A stretch of DNA of 64,000 nucleotides, taken from Anaerolineales bacterium (GTDB lineage Bacteria > Chloroflexota > Anaerolineae > Anaerolineales > UBA4823). The notes under the pieces were generated by a model. It searched no databases. It was not told where the DNA came from and was given only the letters and a program-made list of their open reading frames with translations. Positions 16,427-25,006 of this stretch are shown piece by piece (within the stretch, counting starts at the first letter, position 1; every line of letters starts with the position of its first letter). Location: assembly GCA_016935755.1 (NCBI GenBank), contig JAFGQI010000049.1, forward strand, positions 1 through 64,000, in the 5' to 3' direction. The position numbers and the translations under genes were made by a program.

Positions 16427-17353
16427 ATGAAGAAAAGCATCGGAGAAGAAACGGCTTCTTCCTCAAAACCGGGCCTCTGGCAGGTCTGGATGCTGGCGGC
16501 GCGGCCAAAAACCTTGCCCGCCGCGGCCGCGCCAGTGATTGTCGGCTCTGCCCTGGCCTGGCAGGCGGGGCAGTTCCGCCTGGGAGCAGCCCTGGCGGCG
16601 TTGGCGGCAGCGCTGCTGCTGCAGATTGGCGCTAACCTGGCCAATGATGTCTTTGATTTTCACCGCGGCGCGGATGCAGGGGAGCGGTTTGGTCCGTTGC
16701 GTGTGACCCAATCGGGGTTATTGCGGCCCGAACAGGTCGTGCGCGGTATGTGGGTGGTCTTTGGTCTGGCGGCGCTGCTGGGCGTATATTTAGCCTGGAT
16801 TGCCGGCTGGCCGGTGATCCTGGTTGGGTTGGCTTGCATCCTGGCAGCCATTGCCTACACCGGAGGACCGCTGCCCTTTGGTTATTACGGCCTGGGTGAA
16901 CTGTTTGTCTTTATCTTCTTTGGGCTGGTGGCCGTGGGGGGGACATATTATGTTCACACTAAATGTCTCAGCTCCCTGGCGCTGTATGCTTCGCTGCCGA
17001 TGGGTTTTCTGATCACTGCCATCCTGGTGGTTAATAATTTGCGTGATATCGAATCGGACCGCAAGGTGGGGAAGATGACTCTGGCGGTGCGGTTAGGGGA
17101 AAGAGGCGCCAGGCTGGAATACCTGTTTTGTTTGATCGGTGCTTACCTGACGCCCCTGGCGCTTTGGCTGGCAAAAACCTCTCCTGCCTGGCTGCTGCTG
17201 ACCTGGCTCTCGATCCCACTGTCTTACCGGATGATCCGCATGATCTGGCAGGTGAAAGGCCGCCCGTTGAATGAGGCCTTGGCTGGCACAGGCCGGCTGA
17301 CGCTGCTGTATGCCATCCTGTTCGCGGCCGGCCTGGTCATTGGGGCCTGGTAA
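16427..17353 (+). CDS. menA: 1,4-dihydroxy-2-naphthoate polyprenyltransferase (MenA, UbiA family)
   Basis: An integral membrane prenyltransferase of about 308 residues. The first Asp-rich motif is NLANDVFDFHRGAD (N-X3-D-X3-D type) and the second is NNLRDIESDRKVGKMTLAVR. It has about nine membrane helices. MenA attaches the polyprenyl tail to DHNA in menaquinone synthesis. The N-terminal WMLAARPKTLPAAAAPVIVG is typical of MenA rather than UbiA or chlorophyll synthase. In-frame starts lie at 16364, 16409 and 16427. I prefer 16427 because an AGGA sits just upstream, but a TAAAAT box at 16401-16406 would allow a leaderless start at 16409. It ends ten bases from the convergent permease gene. Confidence 0.88.
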   Translation: MKKSIGEETASSSKPGLWQVWMLAARPKTLPAAAAPVIVGSALAWQAGQFRLGAALAALAAALLLQIGANLANDVFDFHRGADAGERFGPLRVTQSGLLRPEQVVRGMWVVFGLAALLGVYLAWIAGWPVILVGLACILAAIAYTGGPLPFGYYGLGELFVFIFFGLVAVGGTYYVHTKCLSSLALYASLPMGFLITAILVVNNLRDIESDRKVGKMTLAVRLGERGARLEYLFCLIGAYLTPLALWLAKTSPAWLLLTWLSIPLSYRMIRMIWQVKGRPLNEALAGTGRLTLLYAILFAAGLVIGAW

Positions 17354-17363
17354 ACCCCACTTT

Positions 17364-18110
17364 TTAATTTGCCAGATACATCCACGGGCACAGACGGCGC
17401 TCCAGCCAATCCACTGAAAAATACAGCCCCAGCCCCATCAGGCTCAGAGCGACGATCCCGGCGTACATGGCAGGATAATTGAACAACGTGCTGCCGTTGT
17501 AGTAGATGTAATATCCCAACCCTTTCTGGGTAGCGAACAATTCAGCCACATAGAGCACCGCCACGGCTGTGCCTACCGATTGGCGCAAGGCGGTCAGGAT
17601 GCCTGGAATGCTGGCGGGCAGGTAGACAAAGCGGAAGAGCGCCCGCCGCCCGGCACCCAGGCTGCGCACGCTCTGGATCTGTTCCGGGCGGATGGAAGCG
17701 GCCTGGTCGCGCACCAGCACCAGGATCTGGAAAAACAAGATCAGGAAGATCAGGATGATCTTGGGCAGGTTGCCGATGCCGAAAAACAGTAAAACGATTG
17801 GCACCAGCACCACTTTGGGGATGGGATAGAGCAGGTATATGATTGGGGTAAACAGGTTGTTCAGGCGCCTGGATTGGCCCAGAACCAGACCCGCCGGGGC
17901 TGCCAGGGCGATGGACAGAGCGGTGCTGACCAAAACACGCCACAGGCTGGTGAGAAAGTGGCTGGCTAAATCGCCTTCCCACAGCTCGTTCACCAGCGCC
18001 TGTCCTACGTTGATGGGCGAGGGCAAGATGGGCTGGCGCATCAGCCAGGCCAGCAGCTGCCAGAGGGCGGCAATTGCCAGGACGCCCAGCAGCAGGTCGC
18101 GGCGCTTCAC
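17364..18110 (-). CDS. ABC transporter permease (SsuC/TauC/ThiX type)
   Basis: A 248-residue inner-membrane permease with about six helices. The binding-protein-dependent transport signature appears as RSLGAGRRALFRFVYLPASIPGI, the EAA loop that contacts the ATPase. Such single-domain permeases serve importers of sulfonates, nitrate or pyrimidine precursors. It overlaps the ATPase gene by four bases (ATGA), so translation is coupled, and it is the last gene of the importer operon. Confidence 0.86.
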   Translation of the reverse strand: MKRRDLLLGVLAIAALWQLLAWLMRQPILPSPINVGQALVNELWEGDLASHFLTSLWRVLVSTALSIALAAPAGLVLGQSRRLNNLFTPIIYLLYPIPKVVLVPIVLLFFGIGNLPKIILIFLILFFQILVLVRDQAASIRPEQIQSVRSLGAGRRALFRFVYLPASIPGILTALRQSVGTAVAVLYVAELFATQKGLGYYIYYNGSTLFNYPAMYAGIVALSLMGLGLYFSVDWLERRLCPWMYLAN

Positions 18111-18871
18111 CCCAACTCCTCCATCTGGCGGCGCAGTTCGCGGCAGAGCAGGCTGTATTCGCTCGAATCGCGAAAACCAGCCTGGGCAGACCCAGGGTTA
18201 TCCAGGATAACTGCCTGCCGGTTGGGAGGCCGGCCCAGCAGGAGTATTTTTTGCCCCAGGATGGCAGCCTCCTCGATGGCATGGGTAACGATGATCAGGG
18301 TGAGGCTGCGCTCCTTCCAAAGCTCCAGCAGCAGATTCTGCAGATTCTCGCGGGTGGGCGCGTCCAGGGAAGAAAAAGGCTCATCCATCAGTAGCAAGTC
18401 CGGCTGCAAGGCCAGTGTGCGGGCAATGGCCGTGCGCTGGCGCTGACCGCCAGAGATTTGGGATGGATATTGCCCTGCCAGACTGTCCAGACCCAGCCGT
18501 TCCAGCCAGGGATTGACATCTGGCTCGAAAGAGATGCCCTGCGGGGCATGTTTACCATCTGGGCCGTAAAAAGTACGCACGCGCAGCCCCAATTCGGCGT
18601 TCTGGCGCACAGTTGCCCAGGGCAGGAGACCGTAATCTTGCAAAATCAGCCCGGTGCGCGGGCGCGGGCGGCTGATCACCTGCCCATCGATCAGCAGCCT
18701 GCCAGCATTTGGAAGGCGCAGCCCTGCCAGCAGATAGAGCAGGGTTGTTTTTCCACAGCCTGAAGGGCCTAACACTGCCCAGGCTTCGCCTCGCTGAACC
18801 TGCCAGTCGAATCTATCGAAAATGGCAGCGCCATGTGGATAGGAATAGGTCAGGGCTTCAAGCGAGAGCAT
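18107..18871 (-). CDS. ABC transporter ATP-binding protein (SsuB/TauB type)
   Basis: A 254-residue ATPase with Walker A GPSGCGKTT, Q-loop LILQDYGLLPW, signature SGGQRQRTAIARTL, Walker B LLLMDEPFSSLD and switch His in IVTHAIEEA. This is the subfamily that powers nitrate/sulfonate/taurine and HMP importers. It starts 48 bases after the binding-protein stop and overlaps the permease start. Confidence 0.9.
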   Translation of the reverse strand: MLSLEALTYSYPHGAAIFDRFDWQVQRGEAWAVLGPSGCGKTTLLYLLAGLRLPNAGRLLIDGQVISRPRPRTGLILQDYGLLPWATVRQNAELGLRVRTFYGPDGKHAPQGISFEPDVNPWLERLGLDSLAGQYPSQISGGQRQRTAIARTLALQPDLLLMDEPFSSLDAPTRENLQNLLLELWKERSLTLIIVTHAIEEAAILGQKILLLGRPPNRQAVILDNPGSAQAGFRDSSEYSLLCRELRRQMEELG

Positions 18872-18918
18872 ATTTATTCTTGGAGGTGGTAGCTGGTCTC
18901 AATCGCAAAAACGCATCA

Positions 18919-19896
18919 TCAGGGCAGAAAGCTGGCGTTAACCGAGGCCTGATAATCCAGGACGACCTTGATCAACCCCTTATCTTGCGCCCAGGTGAGC
19001 GTATCCTCCCATTGAGCCTGGTTGGGCACACCCGCGGTGACAAACTGCGGCACCTGGAAGGAACCTATCAGCGGCTGCGGGACAATTTTTTGGTCGCTCA
19101 GCAGGGAGTTGTATTTAGCCGGGCTGGCGTTGATCATTTGGACAGCTTGTTCGATGGCAGCCAAAAATTTTCGAACGGCGTCTGGGTTCTGGTCAATCAC
19201 TGCCTTGCGGAAGGTGATCACGCTGAAACTGTATTCGGGATGGCGGGTGTCATCCAGGATAACCCTGGCGCCTTGTTGGACAGCCAGGGAGGAGGCGGGT
19301 TCGGGGAGCATAGCGGCTTTTAGCTCTCCGCTGCCCAACAGAGCCAGCCGGTCGGGAATCTTTGGGACAGCGATCATCTTGATCTCATCCTCGCTGAATC
19401 CCTCTGCCTGCAGCAGACGGTCTGTCAGGTACTCAATGACTGTGCCCTGGGAGATGCCGATTTCCACCCCCTTTAACCCGTCCACTGCCTGGATATCGCT
19501 CTTGGCGGATGCCAGGATGCTGAACAGCGGTATTTCGGTGGTGGCTGCCCGAGCGAAGCGAACGGTTTGCACCTGGATTTGATCTTTGTTATACAGCATG
19601 GTCGAGAGCAGCTCGTTGATCATCCCATCTGCCTGCCCCGAGGCGATCAGCTGGTCGCGCTCGGCCCCAGATGGGACAGAAATAAGTTCTACTTTGATCC
19701 CCTGGCTGGTGAACAGGCCTTCCTGCTGCGCCACATACATGGGCAGCGAGTCGAGGATGGGCAAAACGGCGATCCTTATCCCTACAGGCCCGGTTGGGGC
19801 TGTGGTGGAGGGGGCAGCAGCAGTTGTTGTACAGGCGCCCAGCGCCAGACAGGATATCGCCGCGAGAGTAATCAGGCGTAAGGCAGGGTAATTCAT
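18919..19896 (-). CDS. ABC transporter substrate-binding lipoprotein (NMT1/THI5-like)
   Basis: A 325-residue lipoprotein. The lipobox is LALGAC (Cys about residue 21), followed by a Thr/Ala/Pro linker. The fold follows the NMT1/SsuA pattern (IRIAVLPILDSLPMYVAQQE, ASGQADGMINELLSTML, KGVEIGISQGTVIEYLTD). Ligands of the family include HMP precursors, alkyl sulfonates, taurine and riboflavin. No TPP, FMN or SAM riboswitch lies upstream, so the ligand is not resolved. It has a canonical promoter and an AGGAG ribosome-binding site and leads the importer operon. Confidence 0.85.
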   Translation of the reverse strand: MNYPALRLITLAAISCLALGACTTTAAAPSTTAPTGPVGIRIAVLPILDSLPMYVAQQEGLFTSQGIKVELISVPSGAERDQLIASGQADGMINELLSTMLYNKDQIQVQTVRFARAATTEIPLFSILASAKSDIQAVDGLKGVEIGISQGTVIEYLTDRLLQAEGFSEDEIKMIAVPKIPDRLALLGSGELKAAMLPEPASSLAVQQGARVILDDTRHPEYSFSVITFRKAVIDQNPDAVRKFLAAIEQAVQMINASPAKYNSLLSDQKIVPQPLIGSFQVPQFVTAGVPNQAQWEDTLTWAQDKGLIKVVLDYQASVNASFLP

Positions 19897-19951
19897 GGTT
19901 ATATGCTCCTAAAGCATTGGGGTGGCTGACCCGAGATTGCAAATCTGAAAG

Positions 19952-19979
19952 ATTATAGCATGGCCTCTAGTGATCTCAA
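19952..19979 (-). promoter_or_regulatory. Sigma-70-type promoter of the importer operon
   Basis: On the minus strand TTGAGA (19979-19974) and TATAAT (19957-19952) are separated by 16 bases, about 55 bases upstream of the binding-protein start codon. Confidence 0.65.
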
Positions 19980-20012
19980 TAAGTAATGTGTTAAAATAAA
20001 AATTGTTAATGC

Positions 20013-20041
20013 TTGACACATTCTTAAGCCTGTGCTACATT
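20013..20041 (+). promoter_or_regulatory. Sigma-70-type promoter of the roadblock operon
   Basis: TTGACA (20013-20018) and TACATT (20036-20041) with a 17-base spacer, preceded by TG at the extended -10 position. Predicted start near 20048 leaves a leader of about 120 bases before the first gene. I see no known riboswitch in that leader. Confidence 0.65.
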
Positions 20042-20167
20042 AAAAGAGTTCTAAAATTGGCACTGTACAATGAATAGCAATTATTATTGAATTGCACAGG
20101 TGGTGGCAAGACAATTGCAACAAAGAGACTAGCGGATGCAGTGTAATTTCCTCAGGAGTGATGTTCT

Positions 20168-20539
20168 TTGACTAAATCCCGCTCCCAACTCATGGTAGAA
20201 CGTTTACGCGACCTGCAAGCGTCCTCGCCAGATATCGAAGCGTCAGCAGTTGTCAGTGTGGATGGCTTAAGCATTGCCTCCGCGCTGCCACAAGGGGTAG
20301 AAGAAGACCGGGTTTCGGCGATGTCGGCTGCTATGCTCTCCCTGGGGGAGAGGATTGCGGCAGAATTGGGCCGTGGCTCGCTTGAACAGGTCTATATCAA
20401 AGGCGAAAAAGGATACGTGATTCTGATGTCTATCGGGGAAGAAGCTGTGCTCACAGCCCTGGCCCGGGAGCAAGCCAAGCTTGGCTTGATATTTCTGGAT
20501 ATGCGTCGCGCAGCTGAAGCTCTCGAAAAACTGATCTAA
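20168..20539 (+). CDS. Roadblock/LC7 (MglB-like) domain protein
   Basis: A 123-residue single-domain protein. The pattern ASAVVSVDGLSIASALPQG followed by LSLGERIAAELGRGSLEQVY and GYVILMSIGEEAVLTALA is that of roadblock/LC7 proteins, which regulate Ras-like GTPases such as MglA. No MglA-like GTPase is in the window. The start is TTG at 20168, with AGGAG nine bases upstream; a nearby ATG at 20161 is out of frame and closes at once. It is the first of four tightly spaced genes. Confidence 0.85.
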   Translation: MTKSRSQLMVERLRDLQASSPDIEASAVVSVDGLSIASALPQGVEEDRVSAMSAAMLSLGERIAAELGRGSLEQVYIKGEKGYVILMSIGEEAVLTALAREQAKLGLIFLDMRRAAEALEKLI

Positions 20540-20552
20540 CTGGTGAAAAGCG

Positions 20553-21188
20553 ATGGACCCAATACCAAAAAGCCCGTACAATTATGCCAACAAGATCGTT
20601 CTCATCACCATGAAGGCGCTGGAAGAGGTGATGGGTAAGAATGGTCTGAATGCAATCCTCAACCTGGCGCATCTGCCGCATCTCATTGATAATTATCCGC
20701 CTGATAACCTGGAACGAGAATTTAATTTTGCCGACTTCTCTGCCCTCAACCTGGCCCTGGAAGAGATGTATGGCCCGCGAGGTGGGCGCGGTCTGGCCCT
20801 GCGAGCCGGCAGAGCCGCCTTTGCCGACGCCTTGAGAAATTTTGGCGCCCTGGCTGGCGCTGGCGATCTGGCTTTCAAGGTGCTGCCGCTGCAAGCCAAG
20901 ATGCGGATTGGCCTGCCGGCCATGGCCCGCATCTTTACCCAGATCAGCGACCAGTTGAGCACGGTTCAGGAATTTGAAAACGAGTTTATCTATACCATCC
21001 ACCGCTGTCCGGTGTGCTGGGGACGTTCGGGCTCTGACAAACCAGTTTGTTTCATCGCCACAGGCCTGATCCAGGAAGGTCTGAAATGGGTATCCGGCGG
21101 CAATGAATTCCGTGTCAACGAGTCCAAATGTTGTGCGATGGGTGATGAGGTGTGTGAGTTTGTGGTTCAGAAGACCCCGATCAGTTAG
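20553..21188 (+). CDS. V4R-like sensory protein
   Basis: A 211-residue protein. The C-terminal half matches the V4R (4-vinyl reductase) domain pattern: a CPVC pair, then NEFRVNESKCCAMGDEVCEF, with the conserved Glu and three cysteines that can bind a small molecule or metal. The N-terminal 90 residues are helical (TMKALEEVMGKNGLNAILNL). V4R domains act as small-molecule sensors and are often combined with signalling domains. It sits 13 bases after the roadblock gene and nine bases before a response regulator, so it probably provides the input to the module (inference). Confidence 0.75.
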   Translation: MDPIPKSPYNYANKIVLITMKALEEVMGKNGLNAILNLAHLPHLIDNYPPDNLEREFNFADFSALNLALEEMYGPRGGRGLALRAGRAAFADALRNFGALAGAGDLAFKVLPLQAKMRIGLPAMARIFTQISDQLSTVQEFENEFIYTIHRCPVCWGRSGSDKPVCFIATGLIQEGLKWVSGGNEFRVNESKCCAMGDEVCEFVVQKTPIS

Positions 21189-21197
21189 TAGCGCGGA

Positions 21198-22052
21198 ATG
21201 CCAGACGAAAAAACAGCTTTATTGATTGTCGAAGATGATGTCGACGTGGCGGAGATGTTGACCGCCTATTTCCGCGCTCAGGGCTATGAAGCCGCGGCGG
21301 TCGATTGCGGCGAGGGCGCTGTCCAACACTGCCGCGCCAATCATCCCGACCTGGTTATTCTGGATATCCGCCTGCCAGATATTGATGGATTTGAAGTGGC
21401 GCGCCGCCTGCGCACACACCAGCGCACCCAGGATATCCCCATTATCTTTCTAACGGAAAAGCGTGATCGTTCGGATCGTTTACAGGGCCTGGAGGTTGGC
21501 GCGGATGACTATATCACCAAGCCATTCGATATCCAGGAACTCCGGCTGCGTGTGCGGAATGCCTTGAGGCGAAATGTCCAGGGTTCTTTGACCAATCCGG
21601 TAACTGGTTTGCCCGAAGGCGCCCTGGTGGATGACCGGCTCAGCGAGTGCCTGGAGAGCAATGATTGGGCGATGCTGCTGATCTCGATTGAAAACCTGGT
21701 CGAATTCCGCGAGCTGTATGGTTTTGTAGCCTCTGATGATGTGCAGCGCGCGGTCAGCCTGATGATCCACAATGCCATCCGCGGAGTGGGCGGCGCCAGA
21801 GATTTCGTGGGTCAAATTGGAGAGACCGATTTTGTCCTGGTCACCACTCCGGCTAATTTGCATCCTCTATTGGAGCGCATTCGCGGCCGTCTGGAGCAAT
21901 CGCTCGATTATTTTTATCCACTGAAAGACCGCGCCAGGCCAGGAACGCAGGTCGGTCGCCTGAGTGTGTTCATCGGCCAGTTGACCCCTGAGGACGGCCC
22001 ATTCAAGAGCCTGAGTAATCTGAAGGCTAAATTATTACCGCGGCGCGTCTGA
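21198..22052 (+). CDS. Response regulator: receiver plus degenerate GGDEF-like domain
   Basis: A 284-residue protein. Residues 5-125 are a receiver domain with the acidic pair EDD (12-14), phospho-acceptor Asp in LVILDIRLPDIDG, and Lys in YITKPFD. After a short linker a GGDEF-like fold begins with NPVTGLPEGALVDDRL, but the signature loop reads GQIGETDFVLV instead of GGDEF. It is therefore probably not an active diguanylate cyclase and may bind nucleotide or serve as an output/interaction domain. It lies between the V4R gene and a glycosyltransferase with gaps under ten bases. Confidence 0.85.
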   Translation: MPDEKTALLIVEDDVDVAEMLTAYFRAQGYEAAAVDCGEGAVQHCRANHPDLVILDIRLPDIDGFEVARRLRTHQRTQDIPIIFLTEKRDRSDRLQGLEVGADDYITKPFDIQELRLRVRNALRRNVQGSLTNPVTGLPEGALVDDRLSECLESNDWAMLLISIENLVEFRELYGFVASDDVQRAVSLMIHNAIRGVGGARDFVGQIGETDFVLVTTPANLHPLLERIRGRLEQSLDYFYPLKDRARPGTQVGRLSVFIGQLTPEDGPFKSLSNLKAKLLPRRV

Positions 22053-22058
22053 TTTTCC

Positions 22059-22793
22059 GTGCAGCTCACAGTTGTTATTCCCACCTATAATGAAGCGGAA
22101 AACCTGCCCCGGCTGGCTTCCGCTTTATTTGCTCTACCACTTGAGGATTTACGCCTATTGGTGGTGGATGATAACAGCCCGGATGGCACTGGTGAGCTGG
22201 TGGAAGAACTGGCGGCTGGTTCACCCGGGCGCGTGGATGTGCTGCACCGTACTGGCAAGTTGGGATTAGGCACAGCCTACATTTCAGGATTTGGCCGCGC
22301 CCTGCAGTTGGGCGCTCAGGCCATCGCCCAGATGGACGCCGATTTCTCCCATCCGCCAGAGAAGCTGCTGGAATTATTGGCTGCTTTGGACACCTGCGAT
22401 GTAGCCCTGGGTTCGCGCTATATCCCTGGAGGCAGCGTTGACCTGCACTGGCCCCTGTGGCGTAAAGGTCTGTCCTATTTTGGCAGCCTGTATGCTCGCA
22501 TCATTTTGGGGTTGCCAATCCATGATGCTACCGGGGGATTCAAAATCTGGCGGCGTGAAACCCTGCTGGGCATGCCCCTGGAGCGCATTCGCTCGAACGG
22601 GTATGCTTTCCAGGTGGAAATGTCATATGTCGCTCACCGCCTGGGCTACACCTTTCGCGAGATTCCGTTTTACTTTGCTGATCGCCGCGTGGGCACTTCT
22701 AAGATGTCCTTTCACATTCAACGTGAGGCTGCCATCCGCGTCTGGCAGATGCTGTACGAATATCGCCATCTGAAGCGCAAATCCCCCGCCTGA
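22059..22793 (+). CDS. Polyprenyl-phosphate mannosyltransferase (DPM1-like, GT2)
   Basis: A 244-residue GT-A enzyme. It shows TVVIPTYNEAENLPRL, the nucleotide-binding VVDDNSPDGTGELV, the DXD-type AQMDADFSHPPEKL, and GSRYIPGGSV followed by DATGGFKIWRRETL. This is the soluble DPM1 type without C-terminal membrane helices. It makes polyprenyl-phosphate-mannose (or another sugar) used by membrane glycosyltransferases. The start is GTG at 22059, six bases after the previous stop. Its presence at the end of a signalling operon is unexpected. Confidence 0.85.
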   Translation: MQLTVVIPTYNEAENLPRLASALFALPLEDLRLLVVDDNSPDGTGELVEELAAGSPGRVDVLHRTGKLGLGTAYISGFGRALQLGAQAIAQMDADFSHPPEKLLELLAALDTCDVALGSRYIPGGSVDLHWPLWRKGLSYFGSLYARIILGLPIHDATGGFKIWRRETLLGMPLERIRSNGYAFQVEMSYVAHRLGYTFREIPFYFADRRVGTSKMSFHIQREAAIRVWQMLYEYRHLKRKSPA

Positions 22794-22816
22794 GCCTGTC
22801 GATTATATAGGGAATC

Positions 22817-23713
22817 TTATTGCTGATCTGGGGGTGAGACTTCGACCTGCTCCACCAGGCGGCGCCACTCCTCCAGGCTGAGGGTTTCCGCCCGGCGTTG
22901 GGGGTCGATGCTGCAGGCCTGCAGAGCGGACAGGGTGTAGTCAGAAGGCCAGCGCATCCCGCCCATCAGAGCGTTGCGCAGGGTCTTGCGCTTTTGTGAA
23001 AACCCGGCCTTTGCCAGGCGGAAAAAAGAGCCTAGAAGTGAAAAGGGTACTACAGGTGTGGGGTATAGATCGATGCGCACAATGGAAGAATCAACCTGCG
23101 GGGATGGGTAAAATGCACCTGCTGGAATGCGCCCCATGATGCGCGGATTGCCATACACCTGCACGCTGATAGAAAGCAAGCTCATCTCTCCCGGCGAGGC
23201 GCATATCCGCTCGGCGACTTCGCGCTGCACGGTCAGCGCCAGGCGCTGTGGTGTGCGGCTGGCTTCCAGCAGATGGCGCATCAGAGCTGAGGTGATGTAA
23301 TAGGGGATATTGGCTGCTACCAGATAGCCTGGCTCGTCCATCAACTCGGCTGGATCGAAGGCCAGGATATCGCCCTGGATGACCTTTACATTATCATAAG
23401 TGGAGAGCACTTCCTGCAGTGGGGCGATCAGGTTGGCGTCCAGTTCAACTGCCACCACCTGGCGGGCCTTACCGGCCAGCAGGCGAGTCAGGCTGCCCAG
23501 ACCTGGGCCGATCTCCAATACACAGTGCTGCGGCTCAATCTCGGCCGCCTGGATGACCTGCTCCAGGGCGGCTGGATCGATGAGAAAATTCTGCCCCAGG
23601 CTCTTATCGGGTCGCAGACCGTAGCGCCGCAGCAGTTCGGGGACATCCAGGTGAGATGCGTTCCGCTCAGGCAGGTTCACTCGCAGGTTGGCTCCTTGGG
23701 TTCGTTCGGCCAT
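22817..23713 (-). CDS. rsmA: 16S rRNA (adenine1518-N6/adenine1519-N6)-dimethyltransferase
   Basis: A 298-residue KsgA/RsmA enzyme. Hallmarks are PDKSLGQNFLIDP at residues 33-45, the SAM-binding VLEIGPGLGSLTRLLA, catalytic VAANIPYYITSALMRHL, and the C-terminal FSQKRKTLRNAL. It dimethylates two adenines in helix 45 of 16S rRNA late in 30S assembly. The first 25 residues before the conserved region are longer than usual. The start shown overlaps the LCP gene by 37 bases on the same strand; no better Met is seen downstream before the conserved block. Confidence 0.93.
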   Translation of the reverse strand: MAERTQGANLRVNLPERNASHLDVPELLRRYGLRPDKSLGQNFLIDPAALEQVIQAAEIEPQHCVLEIGPGLGSLTRLLAGKARQVVAVELDANLIAPLQEVLSTYDNVKVIQGDILAFDPAELMDEPGYLVAANIPYYITSALMRHLLEASRTPQRLALTVQREVAERICASPGEMSLLSISVQVYGNPRIMGRIPAGAFYPSPQVDSSIVRIDLYPTPVVPFSLLGSFFRLAKAGFSQKRKTLRNALMGGMRWPSDYTLSALQACSIDPQRRAETLSLEEWRRLVEQVEVSPPDQQ

Positions 23714-24861
23714 TCGCCAGCCATAAATTTTTGCACATAATCGCGGATCACATCATAATCTGCTTCCAGGATGAAGGTTTCCTTGCCCATCTGTGGGCTG
23801 ACGACCCTGCCCTGAGTAAAAATTTCCTGCGGCAGGCTGGCGAAGAGGATATTCTCCCGCGACAGGCTGGGCAGCAGACAGGCAAGCTGGCTCATCTGTT
23901 CCAGGCTCAAGTCGGTGATGACCGAATCCTGGAAGGCGGCGATAATCTGCGGAATTTTTGGAAGCACTGCCGGGGTGAGCAGTTTGTTGCGCAGCGCGCA
24001 AATGACCATATTCTGGAAATCGCCGCGGGTGAAGTCGTTGTAGCGTTTACGAATGCGCGAGAAACGCAGCGCCTCCTCACCGGTGAAGTGATTGTTGCCG
24101 GAGTAGAAATAACCCATATCCTCGGTGCCTTTATCGATCGGTGTGCCATCCACATCGCTTTCCAGATACAGGTCGATACCCCCCACGGCATCGACGATGC
24201 GCTCAAAAGTGATCATATTCAGGGCGCCGTAATGGTCGACCCGCAGGCCGAAGTTCAGATCCAGGGTGCGCGCCATCAAGCCCGGTCCGCCCCCGGGACC
24301 GTCGTAATAATTCATCCCAGGGCTGCCATAAAAATAAGACTGGTTGAGCTTGCCGTGGGTGATCCCGTAGTGATCGCTGATCCCGGGAATTTCGACCCAC
24401 AGATCGCGCGGCATGGTCAGCACGGTTATCTTCGGGGTGACGAAGTCCACCCTGGCGACGCGAATCGCGTCGCCCAGGCCGTAGGTATAGTTGTTGTCCT
24501 CGGTATCCACGCCCACCGCCAGGATAGTCATCAGAGCCGGGCCGCCGCACAGCGGCTGCGGGGTGGCGGTCGGCTCAGGTGTGGCGGTTGGCGCCTCGGT
24601 TGGGGTGAGCGATAGGCCGGGTTCCGGAAGTACGGCGGTGCTCTGCTGGCTGATCGCCGGCGAAGTTGAGGTGGGCGGTTGGGTCGTGGGGGTATGGGTG
24701 GGCAGTTCGAGCGCTGGCCCCAGCGGGGCGCTCCAGCGCTGTTTGAGGGTTGGGTATGCAATCGCCCCCGCCACAAGCAGCACGATCAGCACTCCCGCCA
24801 GGATGACCCAGCCTCGCCTGGAGCGGGCTGGCTGCCCTGGATTTTCCGTTGAATTTTCCAT
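23677..24861 (-). CDS. LytR-CpsA-Psr (LCP) family protein
   Basis: A 394-residue type II membrane protein with one N-terminal helix (GWVILAGVLIVLLVAGAIAY), a Thr/Pro-rich external linker, and an LCP domain. Its conserved blocks are VARVDFVTPKITVLTMPRDL, the arginine/aspartate pattern LRFSRIRKRYNDFTRGDFQN, and a central VDAVGGIDLYLES. LCP enzymes attach polyprenyl-linked glycans to peptidoglycan. An ATG 15 bases further upstream is possible, but 24861 has GAGG at better spacing. It is followed by rsmA in an overlapping arrangement and faces the sugar transferase gene divergently. Confidence 0.86.
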   Translation of the reverse strand: MENSTENPGQPARSRRGWVILAGVLIVLLVAGAIAYPTLKQRWSAPLGPALELPTHTPTTQPPTSTSPAISQQSTAVLPEPGLSLTPTEAPTATPEPTATPQPLCGGPALMTILAVGVDTEDNNYTYGLGDAIRVARVDFVTPKITVLTMPRDLWVEIPGISDHYGITHGKLNQSYFYGSPGMNYYDGPGGGPGLMARTLDLNFGLRVDHYGALNMITFERIVDAVGGIDLYLESDVDGTPIDKGTEDMGYFYSGNNHFTGEEALRFSRIRKRYNDFTRGDFQNMVICALRNKLLTPAVLPKIPQIIAAFQDSVITDLSLEQMSQLACLLPSLSRENILFASLPQEIFTQGRVVSPQMGKETFILEADYDVIRDYVQKFMAGEWPNEPKEPTCE

Positions 24862-24925
24862 CAATGTATGCCTCATCAGCCTGTTCTATCGATCTATCCG
24901 GTGCAGAGATACCCGGCAAAAAAGG

Positions 24926-24954
24926 ATTATATCTCAGCCTGAGCCGCTTTGCAA
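24926..24954 (-). promoter_or_regulatory. Sigma-70-type promoter of the LCP-rsmA operon
   Basis: On the minus strand TTGCAA (24954-24949), a 17-base spacer and TATAAT (24931-24926), about 65 bases before the LCP start. Confidence 0.65.
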
Positions 24955-24984
24955 AACCTTATCTGGCCTGCGGCCTGGCTAAGG

Positions 24985-24990
24985 TATAAT
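24985..24990 (+). promoter_or_regulatory. -10 box of the sugar transferase gene
   Basis: TATAAT ends 16 bases before ATG 25007, so the leader would be only about ten bases and has no clear ribosome-binding site. No good -35 is visible. Confidence 0.5.
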
Positions 24991-25006
24991 TTGAGGGTTC
25001 GCCGCC

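Noticed and set aside
17364-19950. Riboswitch ahead of the NMT1-type importer
   Set aside because: The upstream gap holds a plain promoter and no TPP, FMN or SAM consensus.
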